DNA of 64,000 bases, taken from Silicimonas sp963779765. GTDB taxonomy: Bacteria; Pseudomonadota; Alphaproteobacteria; Rhodobacterales; Rhodobacteraceae. The notes beneath the pieces are model-generated. The model had not been told where the DNA came from. It made no database searches and worked only from the letters and a program-made list of their open reading frames with translations. Of this stretch, positions 1-9,072 are shown piece after piece. A program made the position numbers and the translations under genes. Within the stretch, counting starts at the first letter, position 1; each line of letters begins with the position of its first letter. The stretch is taken from contig CAVZZP010000001.1 in the NCBI GenBank assembly GCA_963779765.1, forward strand, positions 682,001 to 746,000. The letters run 5' to 3'.

Positions 1-292
1 CCTCTCGATCGGGATCAGCAACGGCCGCCTTGCCCCCGGCTTCGACCGCCGGGAGCCCGAGGTGATGGATGCCCAGAAACGCATCGCCGAGGCCGCACGC
101 GCCAACGGCATCCATGCAGCGCTCCATTGCGGGTCCGCGGAATACGCGGCCGAGGCGCTTGGCTGGGGCTACGACATGGTGACAGTCGGGGGCGATTCGC
201 GCTTCCTCGCCGAAGCCGCCGGAGCGACCGTGACGCGTTTCCGCACCCTCACCGACACCGCCCGCGCCGGAACCGCCATCGAAGGATACTGA
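1..292 (+). CDS. HpcH/HpaI-family aldolase, C-terminal fragment
   Basis: The reading frame is open from base 2 to a TGA at 290-292, so only about the last 96 residues are present. They begin LSIGISNGRLAPGFDR and continue through GWGYDMVTVGGDSRFLAEAA, which matches the C-terminal barrel strand and helix of class II HpcH/HpaI (2-keto-3-deoxy acid) aldolases. These cleave a hydroxy-keto acid into pyruvate or a pyruvate derivative plus an aldehyde. The gene sits 2 bp upstream of a Gfo/Idh/MocA dehydrogenase, which suggests one sugar-acid catabolic operon. The substrate cannot be read from this fragment. Confidence 0.75.
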   Translation, partial: LSIGISNGRLAPGFDRREPEVMDAQKRIAEAARANGIHAALHCGSAEYAAEALGWGYDMVTVGGDSRFLAEAAGATVTRFRTLTDTARAGTAIEGY

Positions 293-294
293 CG

Positions 295-1409
295 TTGAAG
301 AAAAGGGAATTGCGGGTCGGGCTGATCGGCACCGGCTTCATGGGCCAGGCCCATGTCTTCGGCTATGCCACGGCCGAAAAGGTGTTCGACCTGCCCGTGC
401 GCTTCGTCATGGACACCGTCGCGGACGTGACGGACGACGCCGCAAATAGCGCCGCGCGTCGTTTCGGGTTCGAGACGGCGACCACGGACTGGCGGCAGAT
501 CATCGACAACCCCGCCATCGACATCGTCAACATCACGGCCCCGAACGCGCTTCACAAGGAGATGGCGCTGGCAGCCATCGCCGCCGGAAAGCACGTCTAC
601 TGCGAAAAGCCCCTCGCCCCCCTTGCCGACGATGCGCGCGAGATGACCGAGGCCGCCGAGGCCGCGGGCATCAAGACGCAGGTGGGCTTCAATTACCTCT
701 GCAACCCAATGCTGGCGCTGGCGAAGCAGATGATCGAGGCCGGTGAACTGGGGGAGATCCGCGCCTGGCGCGGCGTGCACGCCGAAGACTATATGCGTGA
801 CGCAACAGGCCCCTGGACCTTCCGCCACGACCCGGCCGGCGGCGGCGCCTTCGCCGACATCGGCAGCCATGCGCTGGCAACGGCGGAATACCTCTGCGGC
901 CCGATCACCCGCGTCATGGGCGACTGCGTCACCCACATCGCGGAGCGTCCCTCTCGTGATGGACCCCGCCGGATCGAGGTCGACGACATCGGCCGCGCGT
1001 TCTTGCGGTTCGCAAGTCCGGCGCATCGGGCTCGGTCGAAGCGAACTGGCTCGCGACGGGTAGAAAGATGCAGCACGATTTCGAGGTCTATGGCTCGAAA
1101 GGCGGGCTTGCCTTCAGCCAGGAGCGCTTCAACGAACTGCATTACTTCGACACGAACGACCGCAAGGGACGACAGGGCTATCACCGCATCGAAGCGGGTC
1201 CCGACCACCCACCTTACGGCAGCTTCTGCGTCGCAGCGGGACACCAGATCGGCTTCAACGACCTGAAGGCGATCGAGGTCGCGGGATATGTCCGCGCCAT
1301 TCTGGGCGAAGCGGACGAGCCGTTCAACTTCCGCGCCGGATGGCGCATCCAGCATCTGGTCGAGACCGTCCACCGCTCCTCGCGCGAGGAACGGTGGCTG
1401 GACGTCTGA
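295..1409 (+). CDS. Gfo/Idh/MocA-family oxidoreductase, frameshifted near 1015
   Basis: A probable TTG start at 295 follows the aldolase stop by 2 bp. The N-terminus reads GLIGTGFMGQAH, a Rossmann NAD(P) site, and CEKPLAP is the family EKP motif. Frame 1 is family-like to about residue 240 and then breaks; frame 3 resumes at SGASGSVEANWLATGRKMQ and runs to the TGA at 1409. The total length is 3n+2, so one base is missing near 1012-1018; restored, the protein has about 371 residues. It is probably an NAD(P)-dependent sugar or inositol-type dehydrogenase working with the upstream aldolase. Whether the missing base is mutation or sequencing error cannot be told here, but the frequency of such events in this window favours error. 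Confidence 0.75.
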
Positions 1410-1410
1410 A

Positions 1411-2488
1411 CTAGAGGACGAGCCGTCGGTCGGTCCGCGGGACGTTCCGCACCATCGACGGCTCGGGATGACGCGGGCGCGGCGGCAGATCGACTTTCTG
1501 GGGCTGGCCAGTCTTGGCGGAACTCCTCGATGGCCAGCATGATCGCCACGTCCGCCAGCCCCTCGGCGCCATCGGGCTCTGGCGCTTCACCTGCAAGGAT
1601 GCAATCCGAGAAGTATGCGACCTGCCCCCCGAAATGATCGCTGTCCGGAACCTCGACAGTCTCGTGGTCTTCGCCATGCGAAATCCGGATCTTCGGCGTG
1701 ACCTGGAATCGATAGCCCGGTTCGACGAGGATCGAGCCCGTCTCGCCGATGACGGTGTAGAAATCGGTCTCTCCGCCCTCGAAGCTGACGATGAACTGCG
1801 CCAGCCGGTCCTCGGGAAAGCGCAGCGTCACAGCCATCGAGCCTTCGACCTCGGTAAAGCGCGGGTCGCCGTTACCATGCACCTTCATCGCGTGGACTTC
1901 GACCGGCTCTGCCTCGAAGACGTGGCGGCAGGCATTGAGGCAATAAACTCCGATGTCCTGCAAGGGCCCGCCCCAGTGTTCGCCTTTCAGTCGGTGGTTC
2001 GTGTCCGGCGACTGGAAAGAAAAGGTCGAAGCGAAGAGCTTCGGTTTGCCGATCTCTCCCTTGCGGAGACGCTCGAGCACCTCGACCGTCCCAGGCTCGG
2101 AGTGCAACCGATAGGCGGTCATCAGGAAGACGCCGTTCTCTTCAGCGACCCTAATCATCTCCTCGCATTCCTGGATCGAAGTCGCGAGCGGCTTCTCCAC
2201 GATGGCATGTTTGCCCGCCTTCATCGCGCGGATTGCGTATTCGGCGTGCATCGAGTTCGGCAGCGCCACATAGACGGCATCCACCACGTCGTCGGCGAGA
2301 AGCGTCTCGTAGCCGTCGTAGTCGCAGGTTCGCCCGATGCCATAGAAGTCCGCCAACTTTTGGGCGGCTTCGCTATTGCCCGTGACGATGGCGGTCATCT
2401 CGGAATTGCCGGAGTTCGCGACGGAAGGCATGAACGCCTCCTGGCTGATCCAGCCAGCTCCCACGATGGCGTAGCGCACCTTCTTCAT
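1411..2488 (-). CDS. Gfo/Idh/MocA-family oxidoreductase, frameshifted near 1522
   Basis: Starts ATG at 2488 (MKKVRYAIVGAGWISQ, Rossmann motif) and has VEKPLATS as the EKP motif and GGPLQDIGVYCLNACRHVF, typical of the glucose-fructose oxidoreductase-like branch. The frame runs family-like to IMLAIEE; the expected tail SAKTGQPQKVDLPPRPRHPE then appears one frame over and ends at a TAG at 1411-1413. The span is 3n+1, so there is one extra T in the TT of GAGGAGTTCC near 1522. The corrected protein has about 358 residues. Without correction the frame runs 200 bp further into the convergent gene. It is last in an operon with the SDR and aldo/keto reductase genes upstream, so a sugar-oxidising role is likely; substrate unknown. 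Confidence 0.75.
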
Positions 2489-2499
2489 TGAAATCTCCC

Positions 2500-3318
2500 T
2501 TACAATTTCATCGGCTCGGCCGGTGCCGGAGCCTGACCGTCGTAGCCGCCCCAGACCGACTGGTCGAAGTGGACGACCGAGCCTGTCATCATGCCGCTGT
2601 CCTCGGACGCGAGGAACAGAACCGCCTTTGCCACCTCTTCGGGCTCGAGCAGCCGCCCGAACGGCATCGACGCCGCCGCGCGGTCGATGAAGCTGCTATC
2701 GCCCAACTCCTCGGCCTGAAGCGCCCTTTCGTGGTCTGAATTCATCCAGCCGATATCGAGCTGGTTTACCCGGATGCGGTTGCGCATCAGCGCATAGCCG
2801 GAGTTGCGCGTCAGCGTCGCAAGCGCTCCCTTCGAGGCGCAGTATGGCGCGATGAACGGCTGGCCGGCGCGTTCGGACGTCGAGCCGATGTTGACGATGC
2901 GCCCCTCGATGCCGTCGCGGATCATCAGCTTGACCGTCTCCTGCATCAGAAAGAAAGGGGCGCGCACGTTGACGGCGAACATGTGGTCGAAAAGCTCTGG
3001 CGTCGTATTCAGCAGGTCGCCCCGATCGGTGAGGCCAGCCGCGTTCACCAGGATATCGACACGCCCGAAGGCCTGATCCGCCGCCGCGACGACGCGTCGG
3101 CAATCCTCGACCGACTCGAGATCGGCGGTCACGAACTCCACCTGCGTCTCGGGAGCCAGTTCTGCGATTTCGTCCGCGACGAGCCGTCCCTTTGCCGCAT
3201 TCCTCCCGCAGGTCACGATTGCTGCCGCACCGGCACGGGCGAAGAGCCGCGCGATGGCGGCACCGAGGCCCTGCGTACCGCCGGTGACGACAGCGACTGC
3301 TCCATCTATCCGGTTCAT
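2500..3318 (-). CDS. SDR-family oxidoreductase
   Basis: The 272-residue product begins MNRIDGAVAVVTGGTQGLG with the short-chain dehydrogenase cofactor motif TGGTQGLG. It has NAAG, the catalytic Ser in IGSTSER and YCASK (Tyr-x-x-x-Lys). The C-terminal FASEDSGMMTGSVVHFDQSV-like segment is the usual last strand. I place the start at the ATG at 3318; an upstream in-frame ATG would add 24 residues that are coding for the aldo/keto reductase in another frame. It lies 1 bp after the aldo/keto reductase stop and 11 bp before the Gfo/Idh start, so the three are one minus-strand operon. It probably oxidises or reduces a sugar or polyol with NAD(P). Confidence 0.85.
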   Translation of the reverse strand: MNRIDGAVAVVTGGTQGLGAAIARLFARAGAAAIVTCGRNAAKGRLVADEIAELAPETQVEFVTADLESVEDCRRVVAAADQAFGRVDILVNAAGLTDRGDLLNTTPELFDHMFAVNVRAPFFLMQETVKLMIRDGIEGRIVNIGSTSERAGQPFIAPYCASKGALATLTRNSGYALMRNRIRVNQLDIGWMNSDHERALQAEELGDSSFIDRAAASMPFGRLLEPEEVAKAVLFLASEDSGMMTGSVVHFDQSVWGGYDGQAPAPAEPMKL

Positions 3319-3319
3319 G

Positions 3320-4138
3320 TCAGGCGTCCCACTTGGGTGCCCAAGGCACAGAGGCGGTGATCCGATGATGCACCCTCGCGGACAACTCATCGATCCGCGC
3401 CATTTCGACGTTCGAAAGGCTGAAATCCATAATGTCGAAGTTCGCCTGCATGTTCTTGGGCTTCGTCGACATGGAAATCGGGATTACGCCCTTCTGGAGG
3501 ATCCAGCACAGCGACACCTGCGCTGCAGATTTCCCGTGTGCCTTACCAATCTCCGCAAGCTCTGGATGTTCGAAGATCTTTCCCCGCGCGATCGAGCAAT
3601 AAGCCGACAGCGGAATGCCAAGACGCGAGGCGGCCGCGAGCAGCTTGCTCTGATCCAGAAGCGGATGGAATTCGACCTGGTTCGTCGTGATCGGGGCATC
3701 CAGGACGGACGTCGCCGTCTCCATCTGGGCGATGGTATAGTTCGACACGCCGATGTGCTTGGCCAAACCCTGCTCGAACGCGTCCTGCAAAAGCGTCAGC
3801 GCTGGCGCGACGTCTCCTCCAAGGGTCGGCCAGTGAAGAAGCAGAAGGTCCGGCGCTTCACCGCCAAGCTTCGCGATGCTCTCTTCCACCGATGGTAGGA
3901 AACGCGCCTTGTCGAAGTGGTCGGGATGTACCTTGGTCGTGATGAAAAGCTCGGACCGGGGCACGCCGCATTCGGCCAAGGCTGCGCCGACTTCTGCCTC
4001 GTTTCCATACATCTGTGCCGTGTCGAAGGCGCGATAGCCGACCTCGACCGCGTCAAGGACGGCGCGACGCGCCGTTTCCCCTGTCAGGGGCCAGGTGCCA
4101 AAGCCGCGTTGGTTGACGCCCGTGTAGAGCAGGTTCAT
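3320..4138 (-). CDS. Aldo/keto reductase
   Basis: The 272-residue protein begins MNLLYTGVNQRGFGTWPLTG after a GGGAGGA ribosome site. The AKR tetrad is visible: Asp and Tyr in FDTAQMYGNE, Lys in TTKVHPD, His in LLLLHWP. SNYTIAQ and the C-terminal SMSTKPKN are the cofactor-binding stretch of NADPH-dependent AKRs. It is the first gene of the three-gene oxidoreductase operon and is followed by the SDR gene after 1 bp. It likely reduces or oxidises an aldose or keto-sugar; substrate not inferable. Confidence 0.88.
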   Translation of the reverse strand: MNLLYTGVNQRGFGTWPLTGETARRAVLDAVEVGYRAFDTAQMYGNEAEVGAALAECGVPRSELFITTKVHPDHFDKARFLPSVEESIAKLGGEAPDLLLLHWPTLGGDVAPALTLLQDAFEQGLAKHIGVSNYTIAQMETATSVLDAPITTNQVEFHPLLDQSKLLAAASRLGIPLSAYCSIARGKIFEHPELAEIGKAHGKSAAQVSLCWILQKGVIPISMSTKPKNMQANFDIMDFSLSNVEMARIDELSARVHHRITASVPWAPKWDA

Positions 4139-4193
4139 GGCGCATCCTCCCGCTGCCGTTATGGCTAACATGCCGCGACGGACGCAAGGGCGA

Positions 4194-4829
4194 TCAGGCC
4201 GTAACTACGCTCCGCGCCAGGTCGAGCCCGCCGATCTCGGCGATGTGCGCGAGAACCGCGTCGACGCCCTGCCGATGGCGAAGCGCGGTGAACACGAAGG
4301 GAAGGTCGCCCCGCATCCGCCTCGCATCGCGGTCCATCACCTCGAGACTGGCGCCCACATGCGGGGCAAGGTCGGTCTTGTTGATGACGAGGATGTCCGA
4401 CTTGGTGATCGCCGGACCGCCCTTGCGCGGTATTTCCTCGCCTGCCGCCACATCGATGACATAGACCGTCAGATCGGCGAGTTCTGGTGAAAAGGTTGCC
4501 GACAGGTTGTCGCCGCCGGACTCGATCAGCACAACTTCGACCTCGGGATGACGCTTCACCATCTCGGCCACGGCGGCGAGGTTGATAGAAGCGTCCTCGC
4601 GTATCGCAGTATGCGGGCAGCCTCCGGTCTCGACCCCGATCACACGGTCGGACGGCAGGATCTGCATCCGCATCAGCGCCTCGGCGTCCTCCTGCGTGTA
4701 GATGTCGTTCGTGATGACGCCGATGGAATGCGTGTCCCTCAGCACCTCCGCCAGGCGCGCCGTCAGCGTCGTCTTTCCGGCGCCAACAGGACCGCCGATG
4801 CCGATGCGGAGGGGTCCGTTCAGGGTCAT
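4194..4829 (-). CDS. ureG: Urease accessory GTPase UreG
   Basis: The 211-residue protein carries the P-loop GGPVGAGKTT, NDIYTQEDAE, the metal-binding VETGGCPHTAIRED (CPH motif) and NKTDLAPHVG (G4). UreG is the SIMIBI-class GTPase that powers nickel insertion into apo-urease within the UreDFG complex, and receives nickel from UreE. Length is as usual for the family. The start overlaps the ureF stop by 4 bp, implying translational coupling. It is the last urease gene on the minus strand. Confidence 0.97.
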   Translation of the reverse strand: MTLNGPLRIGIGGPVGAGKTTLTARLAEVLRDTHSIGVITNDIYTQEDAEALMRMQILPSDRVIGVETGGCPHTAIREDASINLAAVAEMVKRHPEVEVVLIESGGDNLSATFSPELADLTVYVIDVAAGEEIPRKGGPAITKSDILVINKTDLAPHVGASLEVMDRDARRMRGDLPFVFTALRHRQGVDAVLAHIAEIGGLDLARSVVTA

Positions 4830-5449
4830 GACTGGAATATCCTCGGTTCAAGCGTTTCGTGCCGCATCGAAGCGATGTCGGCAAGGAAGGTGGATGACGA
4901 CAGGTCGTCGAGCGTCGATGTGGCAACCTCACGCGCGATACGCTCGCAGAGCGGGGTGACCGATGCGAGCACCGCTTGCCCGTCCGTCTGCCCCAAAGGC
5001 ACAAGGCGCACGGCGACAGAGACCAGCGTCGCCGCAGCGGCGTGAAGATAGAGGGCCGCCGTGTCCTCGACGGCGATACCCCGCAGGGCCGCACCCCGGC
5101 CGACGACGACGGGATAAGGCGCATCCGCCACATCGAGCCTCCACACGGCGCGGACAGTCCTCGCGAACGCTTCGCCCATCCTTTCGGTCTCGCGCAGACG
5201 CTCTGCGGTCGGCTGGAAAGCACGCGCCACGTCATCGACGTCCTCGCCACGCCACGCAGCGGCAAGCAGGATCGCGTCCGAGCGTCCCGCGCCGTGATCC
5301 AGGACGTCCTCGACCCAGAGCGTCAGCCCCTCCGCGTCGGCGACGTGGCCGTCCCGGATCGCGACCTCGAGCCCTTGGGAATAGGCAAATGCACCGACGG
5401 GGAACGCCGGCGAAAGCCATTGCGCCAAAGTGAGAAGGTCGCGCGTCAT
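4826..5449 (-). CDS. ureF: Urease accessory protein UreF
   Basis: The 207-residue product begins MTRDLLTLAQWLSPAFPVGAF and contains YSQGLEVAI, the conserved N-terminal UreF signature (LSPAFPVGAFxYSxGLE). The C-terminus RHETLEPRIFQS matches the tail that contacts UreD and UreG. UreF acts as a scaffold between UreD and UreG and gates GTP hydrolysis during nickel delivery. It lies 3 bp after the ureE stop and overlaps ureG by 4 bp. Confidence 0.96.
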   Translation of the reverse strand: MTRDLLTLAQWLSPAFPVGAFAYSQGLEVAIRDGHVADAEGLTLWVEDVLDHGAGRSDAILLAAAWRGEDVDDVARAFQPTAERLRETERMGEAFARTVRAVWRLDVADAPYPVVVGRGAALRGIAVEDTAALYLHAAAATLVSVAVRLVPLGQTDGQAVLASVTPLCERIAREVATSTLDDLSSSTFLADIASMRHETLEPRIFQS

Positions 5450-5452
5450 AGC

Positions 5453-5920
5453 CTAGTGGGCATGGGCGGAATGCCCGTGCTCGTGACTGTGCGTTCGGCC
5501 GTGGCCATAAGCGCCGCCCTCTGGAGTGAACGGCTCGACGACAGGCACGACAGATGCGCCGAGATGCTCCAGCATATGACCGATCACGGCATCGCGCTGG
5601 ATCAGCAGGCGGTCCCCCTCGATCCGGCAGGGCGTGTGACGGTTGCCGATGTGCCAGGCCAGGCGCGCGAGGTCAGGGCCAGTCACCGCGTACAGGTCCT
5701 CGGGCGCTGCAATCACCTCGACCAGCCTGCCGTCAGACAGGACGAGGGCGTCACCGTGATCGAGGGATGTGGTCTTTTCGAGATCGACGAGGAACTCCGT
5801 CCCGACCTCCCCCGTCAGCTTCTTCCGTCGCAGGAAGCGCTCGTCATAGGACAGGACGCAGCGGTCGGACGCTCCGGACCAGTCGCCGGCCTTGCGGACG
5901 GATTGGGCGACAAGGCTCAT
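5453..5920 (-). CDS. ureE: Urease accessory nickel chaperone UreE
   Basis: I place the start at the ATG at 5920 (MSLVAQSVRKAGDW), giving 155 residues; a longer open frame upstream has no UreE-like sequence. The core has SYDERFLRRKKLTGEVGTEF, the GNRHTP segment around the conserved metal-binding His, and the helix containing IGHMLEHLGA. The tail HGRTHSHEHGHSAHAH is a histidine-rich nickel-binding extension. UreE delivers Ni to UreG. The gene is separated from ureC by a DUF1127 gene. Confidence 0.93.
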   Translation of the reverse strand: MSLVAQSVRKAGDWSGASDRCVLSYDERFLRRKKLTGEVGTEFLVDLEKTTSLDHGDALVLSDGRLVEVIAAPEDLYAVTGPDLARLAWHIGNRHTPCRIEGDRLLIQRDAVIGHMLEHLGASVVPVVEPFTPEGGAYGHGRTHSHEHGHSAHAH

Positions 5921-6002
5921 CGCACGCGTCCCGATCCAAGGGCGGAACCACGCGACGCGGCTGCGGCCGCAAGGGATGTCCCTGCGGCCGCCAGCGTCCG
6001 AT

Positions 6003-6239
6003 TCAGACGTAATAGATGTCGCGGAAGACGTGATGCACGATCCGGTCGCGCTCGATACCAAGTTCCGCCAGTTCCGCGTCCGACATCGCATTCAGACGCG
6101 AGATGCGGTTCATCCGGGTCTGCATCCCGGCCTGCATCGAGAATGCCTTGCCGAAGGCACGCAGGGCGCGCCCCAGAATTTCGAAGATCGAACGGTCGGA
6201 CGAGACGTAGGCCGTCGTCGGTTGTGCTGTATGTGCCAT
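6003..6239 (-). CDS. DUF1127 (YjiS-like) small protein inside the urease operon
   Basis: The 78-residue protein ends with the Arg-rich helix RMNRISRLNAMSDAELAELG followed by IERDRIVHHVFRD, the classic DUF1127 pattern. The N-terminus (MAHTAQPTTAYVSSD) is variable, as usual. DUF1127 proteins are small, basic and often stress- or nutrient-regulated; some act as RNA-binding regulators in Agrobacterium and Rhodobacter. Here it lies between ureC and ureE in the same orientation, with about 137 bp after ureC, so it may have its own promoter. A role in urease expression is possible but only inferred. Confidence 0.85.
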   Translation of the reverse strand: MAHTAQPTTAYVSSDRSIFEILGRALRAFGKAFSMQAGMQTRMNRISRLNAMSDAELAELGIERDRIVHHVFRDIYYV

Positions 6240-6376
6240 TGTGGAAACCCTCTTTCAACGTCACGCTCAGGTTTCCTCCCCTGCCAATCCAGATAAGTCA
6301 GCCGTGCTGCCCTTACCAATGCCATCCTCGAAGATGCGCCATGCGCCCAGCGCATAGCCAGCCATTAACACTCTGT

Positions 6377-8137
6377 TCAAAATAGGAAATACCTCTGAGC
6401 CATTGGCAGCACCTCGGCGGGCTGACACGTCAGAAGCTCTCCGTCCGCCCGTACCTCGTATGTTTCGGGATGCACCTCGATATGCGGCATCGCGTCGTTC
6501 AGGATCAGGTCCTTCTTGCCGATCCCCCGCGTGTTCCGGACCGCAAGCGTCGTCTTTGCCAGCCCCAGACGCTTGCCAATTCCGTCGGCCTGCGCAGCCT
6601 CCGAGACGAAGACCACCGCCGAGTTCTCCACCGAACGCCCGTACGCTCCGAACATGGGGCGCGAATAGACCGGCTGCGGCGTGGGAATGCTCGCATTCGG
6701 ATCGCCCATCTGCGCCATCGCGATGGTGCCGCCAATCAGCACCATCTCGGGCTTCACCCCGAAGAAGGCCGGCGACCACAGGACGAGGTCCGCGCGCTTG
6801 CCTACCTCGATCGACCCGATCTCGTGCGACAGGCCATGCGCGATGGCCGGGTTGATCGTGTACTTGGCGACATAGCGCCGGACGCGGAAGTTGTCGTTGT
6901 CGCCTGTCTCTTCGGCCAGTCGCCCGCGCTGCTTCCGCATCTTGTCGGCGGTCTGCCAAGTCCGGATGATGACTTCGCCCACCCGCCCCATCGCCTGGCT
7001 ATCCGACGCGATGATGCTGAAGGCCCCCATGTCGTGCAGGATGTCCTCGGCCGCGATGGTCTCTCGCCGGATACGGCTCTCGGCGAAGGCCACGTCCTCG
7101 GGAATCGACTTGTCGAGGTGGTGACAGACCATGAGCATGTCGAGGTGTTCCTCGACGGTATTCACCGTGAAGGGCCGCGTCGGGTTCGTGGACGAGGGCA
7201 ACACGAAGGCCTCGCCGCAGATCTTGATGATGTCTGGCGCGTGCCCGCCGCCCGCGCCCTCGGTGTGGAAGGCATGGATCGTGCGGCCTTTCATCGCGGC
7301 GACCGTGTTCTCGACGAAGCCGCTTTCGTTCAGCGTGTCGGTGTGGATCATCACCTGCACGTCCATCGCGTCGGCGACCGTCAGGCAGCAGTCGATGGCA
7401 CCCGGTGTCGTACCCCAGTCCTCGTGCAGCTTCAGCGCGCAGGCGCCCGCCCTGATCTGCTCCTCAAGGGCCGCAGGAAGCGAGGCATTGCCTTTCCCCG
7501 CAAAGGCAAGGTTCATGGGGAAGGCGTCCGCGGCCTGAAGCATCCGCGCCAGGTGCCATGGCCCCGGCGTGCAGGTCGTGGCGAGTGTCCCGTGCGCGGG
7601 CCCCGTGCCGCCACCCAGCATCGTCGTCAGGCCCGAGTGTAGCGCATCCTCGATCTGCTGCGGACAGATGAAGTGGATGTGGCTGTCGAATCCGCCCGCC
7701 GTCAGGATGCGCCCCTCACCCGCGATGGCCTCGGTGCCCGGGCCGACGATGATGTCGACGCCGGGCTGCGTGTCCGGGTTGCCCGCCTTGCCAATGGCGG
7801 CGATACGCCCGTCGCGCAGGCCGATATCGGCCTTGTAGATGCCCGAATGATCGAGAACGAGGGCATTGGTGATGACCGTGTCGACCGCGCCCTGTGCCCG
7901 CGTCGATTGGGATTGCCCCATACCGTCGCGAATGACCTTTCCGCCGCCGAACTTCACCTCTTCGCCGTAGACCGCCGAATTGGGGCCGGTGCCGCCGTTC
8001 GTCGCCCGACCAACAGCTTCGGCGGTCAGGTCACGCTCGACCTCGATGATGAGGTCGGTGTCGGCGAGCCTCAGACGGTCGCCGGTGGTCGGTCCGAACA
8101 TTGCGGCATATGAGGCGCGGGAAATCGTGGCTGGCAT
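6377..8137 (-). CDS. ureC: Urease subunit alpha UreC
   Basis: The 586-residue catalytic subunit hydrolyses urea to ammonia and carbamate. It begins MPATISRASYAAMFGPTTGD. Visible active-site elements are HIHFICPQQ (nickel-binding His pair), KLHEDWG (carbamylated Lys), HTDTLNESG and the flap MVCHHLDKSIPEDVAFAESR. It is about 16 residues longer than the common 570, mainly from a glycine-rich insertion (ATNGGTGPNSAV) near residue 47. It sits downstream of ureB and a small ORF, and upstream of the DUF1127 gene. Confidence 0.98.
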   Translation of the reverse strand: MPATISRASYAAMFGPTTGDRLRLADTDLIIEVERDLTAEAVGRATNGGTGPNSAVYGEEVKFGGGKVIRDGMGQSQSTRAQGAVDTVITNALVLDHSGIYKADIGLRDGRIAAIGKAGNPDTQPGVDIIVGPGTEAIAGEGRILTAGGFDSHIHFICPQQIEDALHSGLTTMLGGGTGPAHGTLATTCTPGPWHLARMLQAADAFPMNLAFAGKGNASLPAALEEQIRAGACALKLHEDWGTTPGAIDCCLTVADAMDVQVMIHTDTLNESGFVENTVAAMKGRTIHAFHTEGAGGGHAPDIIKICGEAFVLPSSTNPTRPFTVNTVEEHLDMLMVCHHLDKSIPEDVAFAESRIRRETIAAEDILHDMGAFSIIASDSQAMGRVGEVIIRTWQTADKMRKQRGRLAEETGDNDNFRVRRYVAKYTINPAIAHGLSHEIGSIEVGKRADLVLWSPAFFGVKPEMVLIGGTIAMAQMGDPNASIPTPQPVYSRPMFGAYGRSVENSAVVFVSEAAQADGIGKRLGLAKTTLAVRNTRGIGKKDLILNDAMPHIEVHPETYEVRADGELLTCQPAEVLPMAQRYFLF

Positions 8138-8207
8138 CAGACGGCTCCGCTGTGCATCGAGTCAGGGTGGCTGGGAGGGCGACCGGATGCACAGGCAAAG
8201 CGCGTCG

Positions 8208-8510
8208 TTAGCGGCGCGTCCCTTTTCCGAGCCTCCGCGAATTGGCGCGCGTCTTCAATCCTATCGGCCTTAGCGCCGCCTCGAGAATCTGGTCCGGTCG
8301 CTTGCCCGACATGGCAGCGGAGGTCGCCGCCCCCGACGCCGAAATGAAGGCCGGCATTTTCTCGGACATCATGCGGGCGTTCTCGGAGGGCGAAACGGGC
8401 CAGACGCCCGCCATGCCCATCATGCGATACGCCATCACCATCTGCGCCTCGGCCATCATCTGCGCGGTTCGGATCGAAAGACCCCACCAGCCAAAAGCGT
8501 AATTGTTCAT
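8208..8510 (-). CDS. Small Met-rich conserved protein in the urease operon
   Basis: The 100-residue product starts MNNYAFGWWGLSIRTAQMMA and is followed by a helix with EAQMVMAYRMMGMAG, then SENARMMSEKMPAFISAS and a basic tail GLKTRANSRRLGKGTRR. It looks like a small, mostly helical cytoplasmic protein with phasin-like spacing. I recall similar proteins in Rhodobacterales but cannot assign a function. It lies between ureB and ureC on the same strand, so it is probably cotranscribed. No signal peptide or metal motif is seen. Confidence 0.65.
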   Translation of the reverse strand: MNNYAFGWWGLSIRTAQMMAEAQMVMAYRMMGMAGVWPVSPSENARMMSEKMPAFISASGAATSAAMSGKRPDQILEAALRPIGLKTRANSRRLGKGTRR

Positions 8511-8591
8511 ACAAGGGTCCGATCTGTTCGTGGGGCAACATGCCCCGCGCAGTCAACTCCGCTGACCCGCTTCGGTTGCTCCGGCATGTCG

Positions 8592-8897
8592 TCATAAAGC
8601 GCCCATGACCTTCTGGTTGAACCCATACACGCGGCGTGCGCCAGCGATGGGGATGAGCTGCACTTCGCGCCTCTGTCCCGGCTCGAAGCGCACGGCGGTC
8701 CCGGCGGCGATATCGAGGCGCATGCCCCGGGCCGCCGCGCGGTCGAAGTCGAGCGCCTCGTTCGACTCGCCGAAATGATAGTGCGAGCCGACCTGCACCG
8801 GACGGTCGCCGGTGTTCGCGACCATCAGGGTGATCGCCTCCCTGCCCGCGTTCAGCGTCAGCGTGCCCTCGGCGGGGAAAAGTTCGCCGGGTATCAT
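8592..8897 (-). CDS. ureB: Urease subunit beta UreB
   Basis: With the ATG at 8897 the protein has 101 residues and begins MIPGELFPAEGTLTLNAGRE, the canonical UreB start. It contains TGDRPVQVGSHYHFGESNEA and GARRVYGFNQKVMGAL, both conserved. UreB packs with UreA and UreC to form the urease trimer. The longer frame upstream is the neighbouring small ORF in another frame. The start overlaps the stop of that ORF by 4 bp. Confidence 0.96.
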   Translation of the reverse strand: MIPGELFPAEGTLTLNAGREAITLMVANTGDRPVQVGSHYHFGESNEALDFDRAAARGMRLDIAAGTAVRFEPGQRREVQLIPIAGARRVYGFNQKVMGAL

Positions 8898-9064
8898 CGG
8901 CGGACCCGTGCGGCCCTTGCCTTCAACCCAGCGCCGACGGCGGCCACCGCGATCAGGCACAGGCCGACAGGAAGGGCCCAGTCGGTGTGCGCGTGGGGCA
9001 AAGTCGCTTCGTGGGCAAGCGCGGGCGATGCGGCCAGAAGACAGGGAAGGATGAGAAACCGCAT
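8894..9064 (-). CDS. Small exported/membrane protein between ureA and ureB
   Basis: This 56-residue ORF begins MRFLILPCLLAASPALAHEA, an apparent signal peptide ending at ALA-HEA. A short His-bearing stretch (HEATLPHAHTDW) precedes a transmembrane segment (ALPVGLCLIAVAAVGAGL) and a basic tail. It lies 8 bp after ureA and overlaps ureB by 4 bp (ATGA), so it is translationally coupled within the operon. The histidines could bind metal in the periplasm, which would fit a nickel-enzyme locus, but that is speculation. Confidence 0.7.
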   Translation of the reverse strand: MRFLILPCLLAASPALAHEATLPHAHTDWALPVGLCLIAVAAVGAGLKARAARVRR

Positions 9065-9072
9065 GGGACCTC

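Noticed and set aside
1214..1410. Extended C-terminus of the second Gfo/Idh protein into the convergent gene
   Set aside because: The family tail appears in the next frame and stops at 1411; the extension is an artefact of one extra base.
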